DNA from: Saprospiraceae bacterium
GTDB lineage: Bacteria > Bacteroidota > Bacteroidia > Chitinophagales > Saprospiraceae
Assembly: GCA_016719855.1 (NCBI GenBank)
Contig: JADJYH010000009.1
Coordinates: 62,001 to 126,000, forward strand
Direction of reading: 5' to 3'
Length of the DNA stretch: 64,000 nt
The position numbers and the translations under genes are program-made. The notes beneath the pieces were generated by a model that did no database searches, was not told where the DNA came from, and saw only the letters and a list, made by a program, of their open reading frames with translations. Of this stretch, positions 45,180-54,341 are shown in pieces (positions within the stretch are counted from its first letter, which is position 1; each line of letters opens with the position of its first letter).

Positions 45180-45356
45180 CTTTAAATTGATTGTTAATTG
45201 ATACCCAAAAGAATAGGATATGCGGGCAAAAAGCGGAGCAGAACTTATTTGTCAATAAGCATTTTCACCACAATAACCCCCACCTCAAATCATCTGCGTA
45301 TGTGTTCAAAGGCGCAGCGTCATGTTGCCAATCGCCCCATCAGCCAACTGTGAATA

Positions 45357-45602
45357 TTACGTGCGTTTTGGTGCTTTTTTCACCGTGATCGCCATGCCGT
45401 TCATATCAGAGTTGTGCAGCTGCTCGATGGCATTCGTTGCCTCGTCTTCGCTGTCCATTTCCACAAAACCAAATCCCCTGGACCTACCGGTCAGTTTGTC
45501 CACCATAACCTCTGCAGAACTTACACTGCCGAATGCGCCAAACATCCTGAGCAGCTCTTCGCTTTGAGTTGTGTTGTTGAGCTTGGAAACGAAAATGGTC
45601 AT
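45357..45602 (-). CDS. RRM-domain RNA-binding protein, 81 aa
   Basis: Single RNA recognition motif: RNP2 IFVSKL near the N-terminus, RNP1 RGFGFVEM at about residue 42, and ending ITVKKAPKRT. Typical of the small cold-shock-associated RRM proteins in Bacteroidota and cyanobacteria, binding single-stranded RNA. Alone on the minus strand, long 5' leader possible. Confidence 0.9.
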   Translation of the reverse strand: MTIFVSKLNNTTQSEELLRMFGAFGSVSSAEVMVDKLTGRSRGFGFVEMDSEDEATNAIEQLHNSDMNGMAITVKKAPKRT

Positions 45603-45915
45603 AAGCTGAATTAAAAAATTTGATGAAAAGCCCTTTCAATCCTGACAAAGAATGCCCTCGAACCGCCAACGCCCAGAGGAGTTTTGGCTTGAGAAACCAC
45701 GCTCTCATGTTAGGATGAAAACGGAAACAATAAAGATTAACGGGAAATTTTAAGTCTTTCGACCTTGAAAGGAAGGAAGAGGAAAAACCTTTTTGCTAAT
45801 TTAATTGTCAGCGCTAGGCCGGGCTCACATGAACCCTACTGAACTGCAAACATGCAGGCCAACATTATAGTTGTACAGGGTCAAATATAACTGGACATCG
45901 CAAGCTGGCGAGCGA
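45603..45915. other. Intergenic region upstream of the RRM gene
   Basis: About 310 bases between the RRM gene and the convergent end of the DUF1080 gene. It contains the leader of the RRM gene, with a short inverted pair (CTTTCGACCTTGAAAG near 45757), and AT-rich DNA. No ORF or RNA gene is recognised. Confidence 0.5.
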
Positions 45916-46735
45916 TTATTTCTTCGATGCCGACAAATCCAGCAGTTCCACCTTCCTGAAATGAATCGGGTGGCTTTCGCTCTGCAACGAAATCGTGCCG
46001 CTGGTCAAGGGTTTGCCATCCAGCTTTACCGCTGGGTCGTAATTGTTGACCACACCGCCACCGATTTGGGGCTTGCTGTATTCCATCACCACTTCCCCTT
46101 CGAGGATATGCTGGATGAGGGAATCGCCCAGCACAAGGAATTCTGCCGTCACCCACTGTTCGCCGTGGTAAGTCTTGGAACGGGAGTCAATGCAGTGTGC
46201 CGTTTCCAATTTACCGTTGATGTTAACGTGCGTGCCTGGCGTGCAGAGGTTGGAGGTATGGCGCTCATCCTTGCCATTGCCGCCAAGGAACTGTGCTTCG
46301 ATGGAAATGGGGAAGTCCTGGTCCTTTTTCATGCTGGCGGCAGACTGGCCGTGCAGCATGGCCCCGCTGTTGCGCAGCGCCCAACCCTCACCGCCGGGTG
46401 CCTGCTCGCCCACAAAGCGGTACTCCACTCGCAGCCGATAGTGCGAAAACGGTTTTTTATAAAACAGGTGGCCGTACCGACCGCCAAACTCCTTGTAGCC
46501 ATCGTAGCCGACCTTAATCATACCGTCCTCCACGGTGAAAGTGTTCTGGTAGTTGTCGTTGAGGTCGTAGCCTGCAATCTTCAGGTCCCAGCCGTCAAGG
46601 TTTTTTGCCGTTGAACAGTTGAATCCATTGCTCCTTTTGCGAAGCGGATGAAGCAACCGAGGCCGCTTTGTTGCAACCATTGCCAACAGCGATGGACAAT
46701 GCCAAAAAAATGAAAGCGAACTTTTGACTGCTCAT
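45916..46735 (-). CDS. DUF1080 (3-keto-disaccharide hydrolase-like) lipoprotein, one frameshift
   Basis: The true start is ATG at 46735-46733 (MSSQKFAFIFLALSIAVGNGC), a lipoprotein signal with lipidation at Cys22. The frame breaks in the T6 run (46601-46606 on the plus strand): with one base fewer it reads LFNGKNLDGWDLKIAG, the classical start of the DUF1080 domain, and continues to the end (PGGEGWALRNSGAMLHGQS, SIEAQFLGGNGKDERHTSNLCTPGTHV, RKVELLDLSASKK). DUF1080 domains act on keto-sugars or bind carbohydrates. It follows the GH97 gene by 31 bases in an operon. The indel is probably a sequencing error. Confidence 0.82.
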
Positions 46736-46766
46736 GTGAAGCGATTTATTTGAAAAATTATTTCCA

Positions 46767-48905
46767 TTACTTGTACGCCTTCAGCGCCTTCTTTTCCGAC
46801 TCCGTAGCTGGCCGCAAAGTGATAGCCGCACCACCACCATTTGCCAGCGCAATTTTCAGCACCGTTTCCCTTTTCACCAGCCACGAGTTGATTTGGTAGG
46901 CCATCGGGTTTTTCTCCCAATTCGCATCAGCGGCATCGGCATAGACTGTGGCGATGTACGGCGTTTTTTCATCCAAAAAACTGAGCGGCAGCGTGGCAGT
47001 GCGGGCGTTCTCGTCGGTGATGGCACCGATGAACCACTCGTTTTTGCCCTTCGCCTTGCGGGCAACGGAGAGGTAGTCACCTGGCTCGGCTTCGAGGTAG
47101 CGGCTGTCGTCCCAGTCCACCGCCACGTCCTTGATGAACTGGAAGGCGTCGAGGTGCTGCTCGTAGATTTCGGGCAGGTCGGCGGCCATTTGCAGCGGGC
47201 TGTAGATCGTGACGTAGAGGGCGAGTTGCTTCGCAAGCGTCGTGTGTACCTGCTCCTTTTTGTTCGGGTCGAAGTAGTTCAACTTGATTTGGAAAATGCC
47301 CGGCGTATAGTCAATCGGGCCACCCATCGAGCGGGTGAAGGGCAGAATCGTCTCGTGTTCTGGCGGGTTGCCCACGCTCCAGGCGTTGAACTCGTTGCCA
47401 CGGGTGGCCTCGCAGGCCAGCCAGTTGGGGTAGGTGCGGTGCAGGCCAGTGGGCCGCACGGGTTCGTGGGCGTCGAGCATGATTTGGCGCTCGGCGGTCT
47501 TCGCCGCCACCCGGTTGAAGTGGTTCACCATCCACTGCCCGTCGTGGTGCTCGCCACGGGGGATTATCTTGCCGACGTAGCCAGTCTTCACGGCATCGTA
47601 GCCGTATTTTTTCATAAAATCATACGACTTGTCCATCCAGCGCTCGTAGTTGGTGACCGAGCCTGAAGTCTCGTGGTGCATGATGAGCCTCACTTTTTTT
47701 TGCTTTGCATACGCTGAAAGTTCGGCCACGTTGAAGTCAGGGTAGGGCGTTACGAAGTCGAAAACATCCTCCTTCCACTTCCCAAACCAGTCTTCCCAGC
47801 CTGTGTTCCAACCCTCCACCAGCACACCATCGAAGCCGTGTTTGGCCGCAAAATCAATGTACGTTTTCACCCGCTGCGTGGTGGCGCCGTGCTTGCCAGA
47901 AGGCTTGAGCGTGGCGGGGTCCCAAGTGGAGGCGCTCTGCGTCCCGGCGTAGTCCCAAGTGGATTTTCCGACGTGCATTTCCCACCAGACGCCGACGTAC
48001 TTGGTCGGCTTTATCCACGATGGGTCGGCGATTTTGGAGGGTTCGTTGAGGTTGAGTATCAACTTGGAAGCGAGGATGTCAGTTGCCTTGTCGCTGACGA
48101 CGATGGTGCGCCAGGGTGTCCGGGCGGGCGCTTGCAGGTAGGCTTTGTTGCCCACCGCATCAGGCACGAGCTGCGAGGTCAGCTTGAACGTGATTGTATC
48201 AATTTCGAGGTTCATGGCCGGGTAGTTCACCAGCGCAGCCTCGTGGATGTTGAGGTAGAGTCCGTCCGCCGATTTCATCATCAGCGGCGTTTGCACGAAA
48301 TTGGTGCCAATGGCTGTTCGGGCGTGAATCTCGTTAGCCACGCCGCCCGCCAAGCCGTTTACCTCGCTGAGTTTGGTGGTGTTGTACTGGAACTCATTGC
48401 TGTCGTAGTCGCCGGGAATCCAAAACGTCTTGTGGTCGCCCGTGAGGTCGAACTCGGTTTTTTCGTCCAAAACAATGAAGTGGTTGAGGCCCGGCTGCGC
48501 CGGAAATTCGTAGCGGAATCCCAACCCGTCGTCGAACAGCCGAAACCGGATGACGAGCCGACGGTCGTCTGCCACGGCTTGTTTTAGCGTCAGCGCCAAT
48601 TCCTTGTAGTGGTTACGGATGCTTTTGGTTTCGCCCCAGACCGGTGTCCAGGTTTCATCAAAAACCGAAGAGTCCACCTGCACGACCATAAAGCCTTGGC
48701 TGAAGGACGGCGCATCTTTTATTATCACGGCCATGCGGCTGGGTTGCACCACTTCTTTTTTGCCAAAAGACAGGCGGTAAGTCGGCTCGCCCGCAGTGTT
48801 CAGGGCAAAAGTGAGGGCCAGTTTGCCGTTGGGGGAGTGGATGGTTTGGGCAAAAAGGGAAATTGAAAAAAGGAGAAAAACAGCTAGTGAAGTGAGTTTT
48901 TGCAT
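46767..48905 (-). CDS. Glycoside hydrolase family 97 (alpha-glucosidase/galactosidase type)
   Basis: 712 aa starting MQKLTSLAVFLLFSISLFAQ, a signal peptide, so periplasmic; an upstream in-frame extension is not signal-like. GH97 features: N-terminal beta-sandwich (LALTFALNTAGEPTYRLSFG), a beta/alpha barrel with WWEMHVGKSTWDYAG, FDGVLVEGWNTGWEDW, HHETSGSV and the segment PTGLHRTYPNWLACEATRGNE, and a C-terminal beta domain. Members hydrolyse alpha-glucosides or alpha-galactosides, with an inverting or retaining mechanism according to subfamily; the distinguishing residues cannot be assigned with certainty here. Operon with the DUF1080 lipoprotein downstream. No SusC/D pair nearby. Confidence 0.93.
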   Translation of the reverse strand: MQKLTSLAVFLLFSISLFAQTIHSPNGKLALTFALNTAGEPTYRLSFGKKEVVQPSRMAVIIKDAPSFSQGFMVVQVDSSVFDETWTPVWGETKSIRNHYKELALTLKQAVADDRRLVIRFRLFDDGLGFRYEFPAQPGLNHFIVLDEKTEFDLTGDHKTFWIPGDYDSNEFQYNTTKLSEVNGLAGGVANEIHARTAIGTNFVQTPLMMKSADGLYLNIHEAALVNYPAMNLEIDTITFKLTSQLVPDAVGNKAYLQAPARTPWRTIVVSDKATDILASKLILNLNEPSKIADPSWIKPTKYVGVWWEMHVGKSTWDYAGTQSASTWDPATLKPSGKHGATTQRVKTYIDFAAKHGFDGVLVEGWNTGWEDWFGKWKEDVFDFVTPYPDFNVAELSAYAKQKKVRLIMHHETSGSVTNYERWMDKSYDFMKKYGYDAVKTGYVGKIIPRGEHHDGQWMVNHFNRVAAKTAERQIMLDAHEPVRPTGLHRTYPNWLACEATRGNEFNAWSVGNPPEHETILPFTRSMGGPIDYTPGIFQIKLNYFDPNKKEQVHTTLAKQLALYVTIYSPLQMAADLPEIYEQHLDAFQFIKDVAVDWDDSRYLEAEPGDYLSVARKAKGKNEWFIGAITDENARTATLPLSFLDEKTPYIATVYADAADANWEKNPMAYQINSWLVKRETVLKIALANGGGAAITLRPATESEKKALKAYK

Positions 48906-49025
48906 GGCAATTTTGTTTAACAGCAAAAATAGGAAATGGCAGGTGCATTGAATTGAAAGAATTGTGGGCACACTATTTTCCAACAGGTATTTTATACATT
49001 TGACACCTACAAATCTTCATCAGCA

Positions 49026-50627
49026 ATGAAAACAACCCGTACCCATTTCTTCGCCACCGTTCGCAAAGCCTTCAACCTCGCCCTTCGGGCAGAAAAGCTG
49101 CAAACCGACACTGCCGAGGTCATCGGTCAGGCCAAGGAAGCAGCAATCAGCCGCCGCAAGTTTTTGAAAATTCTGGCAAAACCCTGCTGGCGGGTGCCAT
49201 CGCCCCAAGTTTCATCATCAACCCTTCGAGGTCGTTCATCGCCCCGTTCCTCGGCGGCGCAGTGCCCCGCATCGTCATCGTCGGGGGTGGCATCGCTGGC
49301 CTGAACGCCCTGCACCACCTGAAAAAGCACAAGCTCGACGCCACCATTTACGAGGCTTCCAACCGGACCGGAGGGCGCATGTTCACGGTAAAAGGGGCGA
49401 TGGGCGAAGGCACCTGGACGGAGTTTGGCGGCGAGTTCATTGACACCAGCCACCAGGAAATGTGGGACTTGATCAAGGAGTTTGGGCTGGAAGACATTGA
49501 CTACGCCCAAGAAAGCGAGGCCGAATTGGAAGCCGAGGCATTCTTCTTCGAGGGCAAGCACCGATCGTTGGAGGAAGTCGTGAACGCCTTCCGAACCTTC
49601 GCCCCCCGCATGGCCGCCGACATGGAAAAGCTGCCGGAATACTCGGAAATCAACTACCGGAACAAAGACCCATTTGTCAAGAAACTGGACGAGATGAGCC
49701 TCTGCAAGTATCTCAAAAAAATAGGAGCAAAGGGCTGGATAAGAAAGTTCATCGAAGTGGCCTACGAATCGGAGTACGGCCTGTCGGCAAAAGTGCAGTC
49801 GAGCCTGAACCTCACGGTGCTTATTTCGCCGGATACCGCCGACGGCCATATCGCCCTTTTCGGCGAGAGCGACGAGCGCTACAAGGTGCGGGGCGGCAAC
49901 CAAAGCATCCCCGACGCATTGGCCAAGAAATACGCCACGCATATCCAACTCAACCGCCCGCTGGAGTCGCTGCGCATGGACGGCACGGGCTATAAGCTCC
50001 ACTTCGGCGGCATGAGCGAGGACGTGAAGGCCGACTACGTCATACTCGCCCTGCCCTTCACCGTGCTGCGACAACTGGATTTCCCCATCGAAATGCCTGC
50101 CATCAAGCGGGCTCGCATTGACCAACTCAGTTTTGGCACCAACGCCAAACTGATGCTGGGAATGAAGTCGCATTTCTGGCGCAAACAGGGCTACGGCGGC
50201 TTGGTGTACAGCGACAACGGCATCCCCAACGGTTGGGACAATGCCCAGCTACAAACCAAGGACAGCGAGGCGGCTGGCCTGTCCATCCTATTCGGCGGGC
50301 CATCGGGCGTGAAGGTCGGCGAGGGTACCCCCGATGCGCAGAAGAACATCTTCCTGCCAAAATGGGAGCAGATTTACAAGGGCGCCACGGAGCAGTTCAA
50401 CGGCAAAGTGGCCCGGATGCACTGGCCCAGCCACCCGTTCACGCTTTGCAGCTATATCTGTCCGACCAAGGGGGCAGTTCACGAGCCTCATCAGGGCAGA
50501 GCAAACACCGGTGGGCAACATCTTGTTTGCCGGGGAGCATTGTGGCGGCGATTCGGCGGGCTTCATGAACGGCGCTGCACAGAGCGGACGAGAGGCAGCG
50601 GAGGAGATTTTGAAAAGGTTGGATTGA
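49026..50627 (+). CDS. Flavin amine oxidase (MAO-like), Tat-type N-terminus, two frameshifts
   Basis: Starts MKTTRTHFFATVRKAFNLAL, with a twin-arginine-like RRKFLKILA. Frame changes at about 49178-49184 (one missing A near GGCAAAACCC) to read KTLLAGAIAPSF and the FAD-binding start PRIVIVGGGIAGLNALHHL; the middle is intact (EASNRTGGRMFTV, GGNQSIPDALAKKYA). A second break in the G5 run near 50472 changes from CPTKGAVHEPH to CPTKGQFTSLIRAEQTPVG and then NILFAGEHCGGDSAGFMNGAAQSGREAAEEIL, the FAD C-terminal motif. About 530 residues in all. Oxidises an amine with FAD; substrate unknown. Converges with the restriction endonuclease gene with a 13-base gap, and both natural ends fall there, supporting sequencing indels. 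Confidence 0.83.
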
Positions 50628-50640
50628 GGGCTGTTTAGTT

Positions 50641-51626
50641 TCAACCTTTGTAAGGCCCAAAAACTTATCCCCGTTGAAATGAATCAAATGGTCAGGATTT
50701 TCGGCAATCCAAACCTCGGTTTCCCAAGCTATTTCCGTTGCCCATTTCCGAAACTCAGTTTTGGTGAGAAATGCGGTGACAAAGATGATGTCCGCCGTAC
50801 AAGCAGCCGTCAATCGCTTCAATTCTAACATTCTGACCTCGCTGATGGAGCCGCTGCTATGGACTGCTTCGATCAAATAAAGCCAGTTTTTGGTAGCATT
50901 ATAAGCGATGATATCCGGCAATTCATCATGCGCCAATTCAAAGAAATTCAGCGACCTTAGTTTTGCTTCGTCAATATGCAACAGTTTATTGGCCGTGTCG
51001 CCAGTATAAAGTATCTCACAGCCTTGGCCATATCGGGGCAAGAACTCCTCGATAATGGCCTTCTGCAAATCGTTGTGGTGCCCCAGAGATAGTTCAAGTA
51101 GTTTGCCGTTGGACAATTTTACGGGTACTTTATCAATCGTTCTTTTCCGAGCAAGCAGGTCTTCCAATGCCTCTCTATCGGCCATAAACTTTGTTAGGTT
51201 TGCCGCCCAAGTTTTTGTGCCATATCTGTGAATCAAGTTCTTGAACTCGCTGTTCAAGCTATATCCTCTCGTCGGGTCGTTGGTGGCAGCGGTCGGCTTG
51301 TCGGAACTGTTGAGCACCAAGCCCGACAGCACTAAAAGCTTCAAATCCTTGCGCCGAATATCATCGTCAGAGCCAGACGATATGGTTCTCCCGAAATGCT
51401 GGTTGATGAAATTGATGATGTCCCTTGTTTTGAGGAAACGAGCATCTGATGCTTCCGACCAAGCTGCTGTCACACCTGCCACCGCCATAAAAGACATGGC
51501 CATCCGTTCCAGCTTGCGCTCTGTCTTGTCCGTTATCGGTATTCCGACCGACACCAATATATCAATTGCGTCCTCCAAGAGTTGAACGACTTGAGTCGGT
51601 TTCTGACTTTTTGAAAAATAGGACAT
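50641..51626 (-). CDS. BsuBI/PstI-family type II restriction endonuclease, frameshift near the end
   Basis: About 328 aa from MSYFSKSQKPTQVV. C-terminal half carries the BsuBI/PstI pattern: HDELPDIIAYNATKNWLYLIEAVHSSGSIS (with metal-binding D and E of the PD-ExK-like core), DIIFVTAFLTKTEFRKWATEIAWETEVWIAENPDHLIHFNGDKFLG. After FLG the frame runs on; one additional C in the CCC of GGGCC restores PYKG and a stop at 50641. The start overlaps the methyltransferase stop by one base (TAATG), so both are translationally coupled. It presumably cuts DNA at the site protected by the adjacent C5 methyltransferase; PstI itself (CTGCAG) is paired with an adenine methylase, so specificity may differ here. 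Confidence 0.85.
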
Positions 51627-52628
51627 TAGAAGAGTTGCATTTGTTTTCCAGTTGGCGACTGGTGGACCTCCAGTGCAATATCCTCCGCATCTACTGTCTC
51701 CTCCAAGTACGCCCTGACCGACTGGGCAAGCTGGTAGGCCAATAGCGGCGGCACTGCATTGCCTATTTGGTAGTATTGGTTGGTCTCCGTGCCCGCAAAC
51801 TCGAACCAATCAGGGAAGCTCTGCAAACGGGCGGCTTCCCGCACAGAAATCCTGCGCCTGCGGCCTTCACCCGCTGCATATCGCCCGTGGGGGCGGCGAT
51901 GTTCCGACAGGTCAAGGTCCGGGCGGGCTTTTCCAAGTGCAAATCCCTGGGGTTGATGCAGCTCGATGCCTTCTCGTACTTGGCGACATAAACATCCATC
52001 GAAGCGGTGAGTATCTTGCTCTCGTCCACAGTGCTGTCCACCATATCGCCGATGGCCTCCCCGGCAGTCACTTTACGCAGTTGCGGCTTTGGAAAATGGA
52101 ACTTCGCCTTATGCCCCACCACGAACAAGCGCTCCCGGTTCTGCGGCACACCAAAGTTCACCGCATTCAGCAGACGGTGCTCAATGCGGTAGCCCATGCT
52201 GCGTAGGCTTGCCGTCACCTCGTCCAAGTACCACTTGTTGGAATACATCATACCCCGCACATTCTCAAACAGGAATAGCCGAGGCTGCAATTGCTCCACC
52301 GCCTTAATGAAAATGGGGAAACCGTTCCGCTCGTCCGACATTCCTTTTGATGCCCGCCCACACTGAACGGCTGAAGCGGCCCGCCTACACCACGTCAAAT
52401 CCTTCCTCGATACCGTACCAATGTCCAATTTTTGCGTAAAACAATGCCCTATTAGGTTGTTGTTATAGGCTCGACAGCTTTTTCGTCCATCTCGTAACCC
52501 ACACTGTGGAACCCCACCGCCTCGAAACCCAGCGACAAACCACCACAGCCAGCAAACAAGTCCAACATTTTGAACGATGAGTTGGGCTGGGATACCAGTT
52601 GATTGTTTATCTGTTCGATGTAAGACAT
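51626..52628 (-). pseudogene. DNA (cytosine-5-)-methyltransferase, several frameshifts
   Basis: Starts MSYIEQINNQLVSQPNSSF followed by motif I MLDLFAGCGGLSLGFEAVG. Frame changes follow near 52466 (one missing G; continuation AYNNNLIGHC) and near 52390-52410, where motif IV, expected GGPPCQPFSVGG with the catalytic Cys, is damaged: three bases plus one seem missing and the Cys codon is lost. The reading continues with KGMSDERNGFPIFIKAVEQ (motif V), FENVRGMM (motif VI), FGVPQNRERLFVVG (motif VIII) and, after a further change near 51855, ISVREAARLQSFPDWF and YYQIGNAVPPLLAYQLA (motif X). It partners the BsuBI/PstI-type endonuclease. If real, an inactive methylase beside an intact endonuclease would be unlikely; sequencing errors should be suspected. 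Confidence 0.8.
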
Positions 52629-52755
52629 GGAGGTGATTTTGTGGGGGCTAAGATAGGTGTTTTTGGTAAAGTTGGGCTTACACAGGGTGGCCCAAGGCCG
52701 CGATATAAGCCCATGTGACAGTAAAAGCTGTCAACAAGCGGGGATTTGCTCTTAG

Positions 52756-54072
52756 CTATTTCTCAAACTCCACGATATATTCCGACATGTACTTGCCCAA
52801 GTCGGCATACTTGAAAAACAGCCTTGCCTTCTTGCCAAGCCGGAGGCAAGTGTGCTTGTTGGCCACGTCTTCCGGCGTGTTCATCGGTTGAAGCGAGGGA
52901 TACCAAAGGATATGGCCCGGCTTTTCCACCAGCAGTTGGGGCGTGCTCCAGTCCTGCGAATGGTTGCCAACGCCAAAGTCCTGCTGCGTATTGAAAGAAA
53001 TGTACAGGCTGCTGCCCTGCCACGATGTTCCAGTCACCTTTCCCATCAGCATCACCCAACAGTTGAGGTAGGTATTCCAACTGACGGAAGGCCCCCAGTG
53101 GAAGCCGCCTGTGGGAGAAGATGCAGCCCCGCCACCTTCTGACACTGGGATTTGCAGCGATGCAATGGGCTTGCCGACGCCATCCCACGGTGCATTGAAG
53201 CCAGTGCCGTCCCAACGCAGTGCCTTGCCTTGCGGGTTGTCGAGGTCAGTAAGGCGGATGCGGGCCACGCTGATGCACTGACCAGCCCACTCCGTGGTGC
53301 GGTCGTAATTGGAAGCATCGTAGGTGCCGGGGTAGCCGTATTCCCCGTAAAAAAGGTAGAGGTACTCGCCGATGGCCACTGCCGAGGGGTCGCCGACGCC
53401 CCCCGCAAAAGTCTTCGAAGTGTTGTGCGGCTTCAAAATCATGCGGGGCTGTTTGTCCTCGATGAAAAGGCCCTTGTTTTCCCAGCTCCAGCCGCCGTCC
53501 GTTGACTTCATCACGCCGATGCGGCAAACCGCTGCTGGCGTAATCCTTTCGGTCAGGCCAAGCGGCCAATCTTTGTCAATATAGCCTTCGCCCGTGGCTG
53601 CGTCATAAGGCAGGGTCTCTGGGTAGTTTTCGTTGTGGTAAACGGCGTACAACGTGCGACCAGTCGCATCTTTGGCATCCTGATAAACAGTTTCAAACCA
53701 AACCGCACCGTGCAGCCCCGGCGTACCGAGGGGCGCATTGGGAGGCATCCGAGGCTCGGTAAAAGCCGCCGCCGGACTGCTGAACGCCTCGTCGGGATCT
53801 TGGCCATTGGCGAATTTCAGCTCACGGGAAGGGCCTCCCCAAACCGGGTCTTCACCGTACTTGCCGGGGAAAATGCGAAACGTGTCGCCAATCCACGCTT
53901 CGGCCATGTTGCAGTCCACGAAGTTGTTGAAATGAAAAGTATCGATCGCCGTAAGTGTAAACTTTGGCGTGGTAGCGGGGGCATTTTCAGCCGCTTCTTT
54001 TGTCGTATTTGGTTGGCAGGAAAACAGGTTGGCCAGGATGGCCAAAAAACCGATGAATAGCAGTGTTCGCAT
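52756..54072 (-). CDS. Predicted lipoprotein, possible glycosidase-like beta-propeller
   Basis: 438 aa. Signal peptide MRTLLFIGFLAILANLFSC with lipidation at Cys19. The mature part is rich in W/F/G-turn repeats typical of propellers (IFPGKYGEDPVWGGPSREL, GVMKSTDGGWSWENKG, VGDPSAVAIGEYLYLFYGEYG, WGPSVSWNTYLNCWVM), including an asp-box-like STDGGWSW. Similar architecture occurs in DUF4185-type and sialidase/GH43-like proteins, but I cannot fix the family. Probably outer-membrane anchored and active on carbohydrate. Monocistronic on the minus strand, divergent from the large metalloprotease gene. Confidence 0.65.
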   Translation of the reverse strand: MRTLLFIGFLAILANLFSCQPNTTKEAAENAPATTPKFTLTAIDTFHFNNFVDCNMAEAWIGDTFRIFPGKYGEDPVWGGPSRELKFANGQDPDEAFSSPAAAFTEPRMPPNAPLGTPGLHGAVWFETVYQDAKDATGRTLYAVYHNENYPETLPYDAATGEGYIDKDWPLGLTERITPAAVCRIGVMKSTDGGWSWENKGLFIEDKQPRMILKPHNTSKTFAGGVGDPSAVAIGEYLYLFYGEYGYPGTYDASNYDRTTEWAGQCISVARIRLTDLDNPQGKALRWDGTGFNAPWDGVGKPIASLQIPVSEGGGAASSPTGGFHWGPSVSWNTYLNCWVMLMGKVTGTSWQGSSLYISFNTQQDFGVGNHSQDWSTPQLLVEKPGHILWYPSLQPMNTPEDVANKHTCLRLGKKARLFFKYADLGKYMSEYIVEFEK

Positions 54073-54341
54073 ATCAGGATTGTTTTGGGTAAAGGTATTT
54101 TATTTCAGCAAATTGCCAAGACTGGTTTGTCAAAGCGGTCGGTTGAACAAGTTTGGCGAACCACAACATTTTTTATCAAAACCTTAACCCATTTTAGAAA
54201 TCCAAATGAGGGGCAATGTGGTATGTTAACTGTCCAGTTGATGAACCTCATTGTTGCATTTTGAACATAAAGACAAATTGAACCTTAAAACTTGAATAGC
54301 CTATACGGAGAGAAACTACCTGACCAAATCACTTGTCAACC

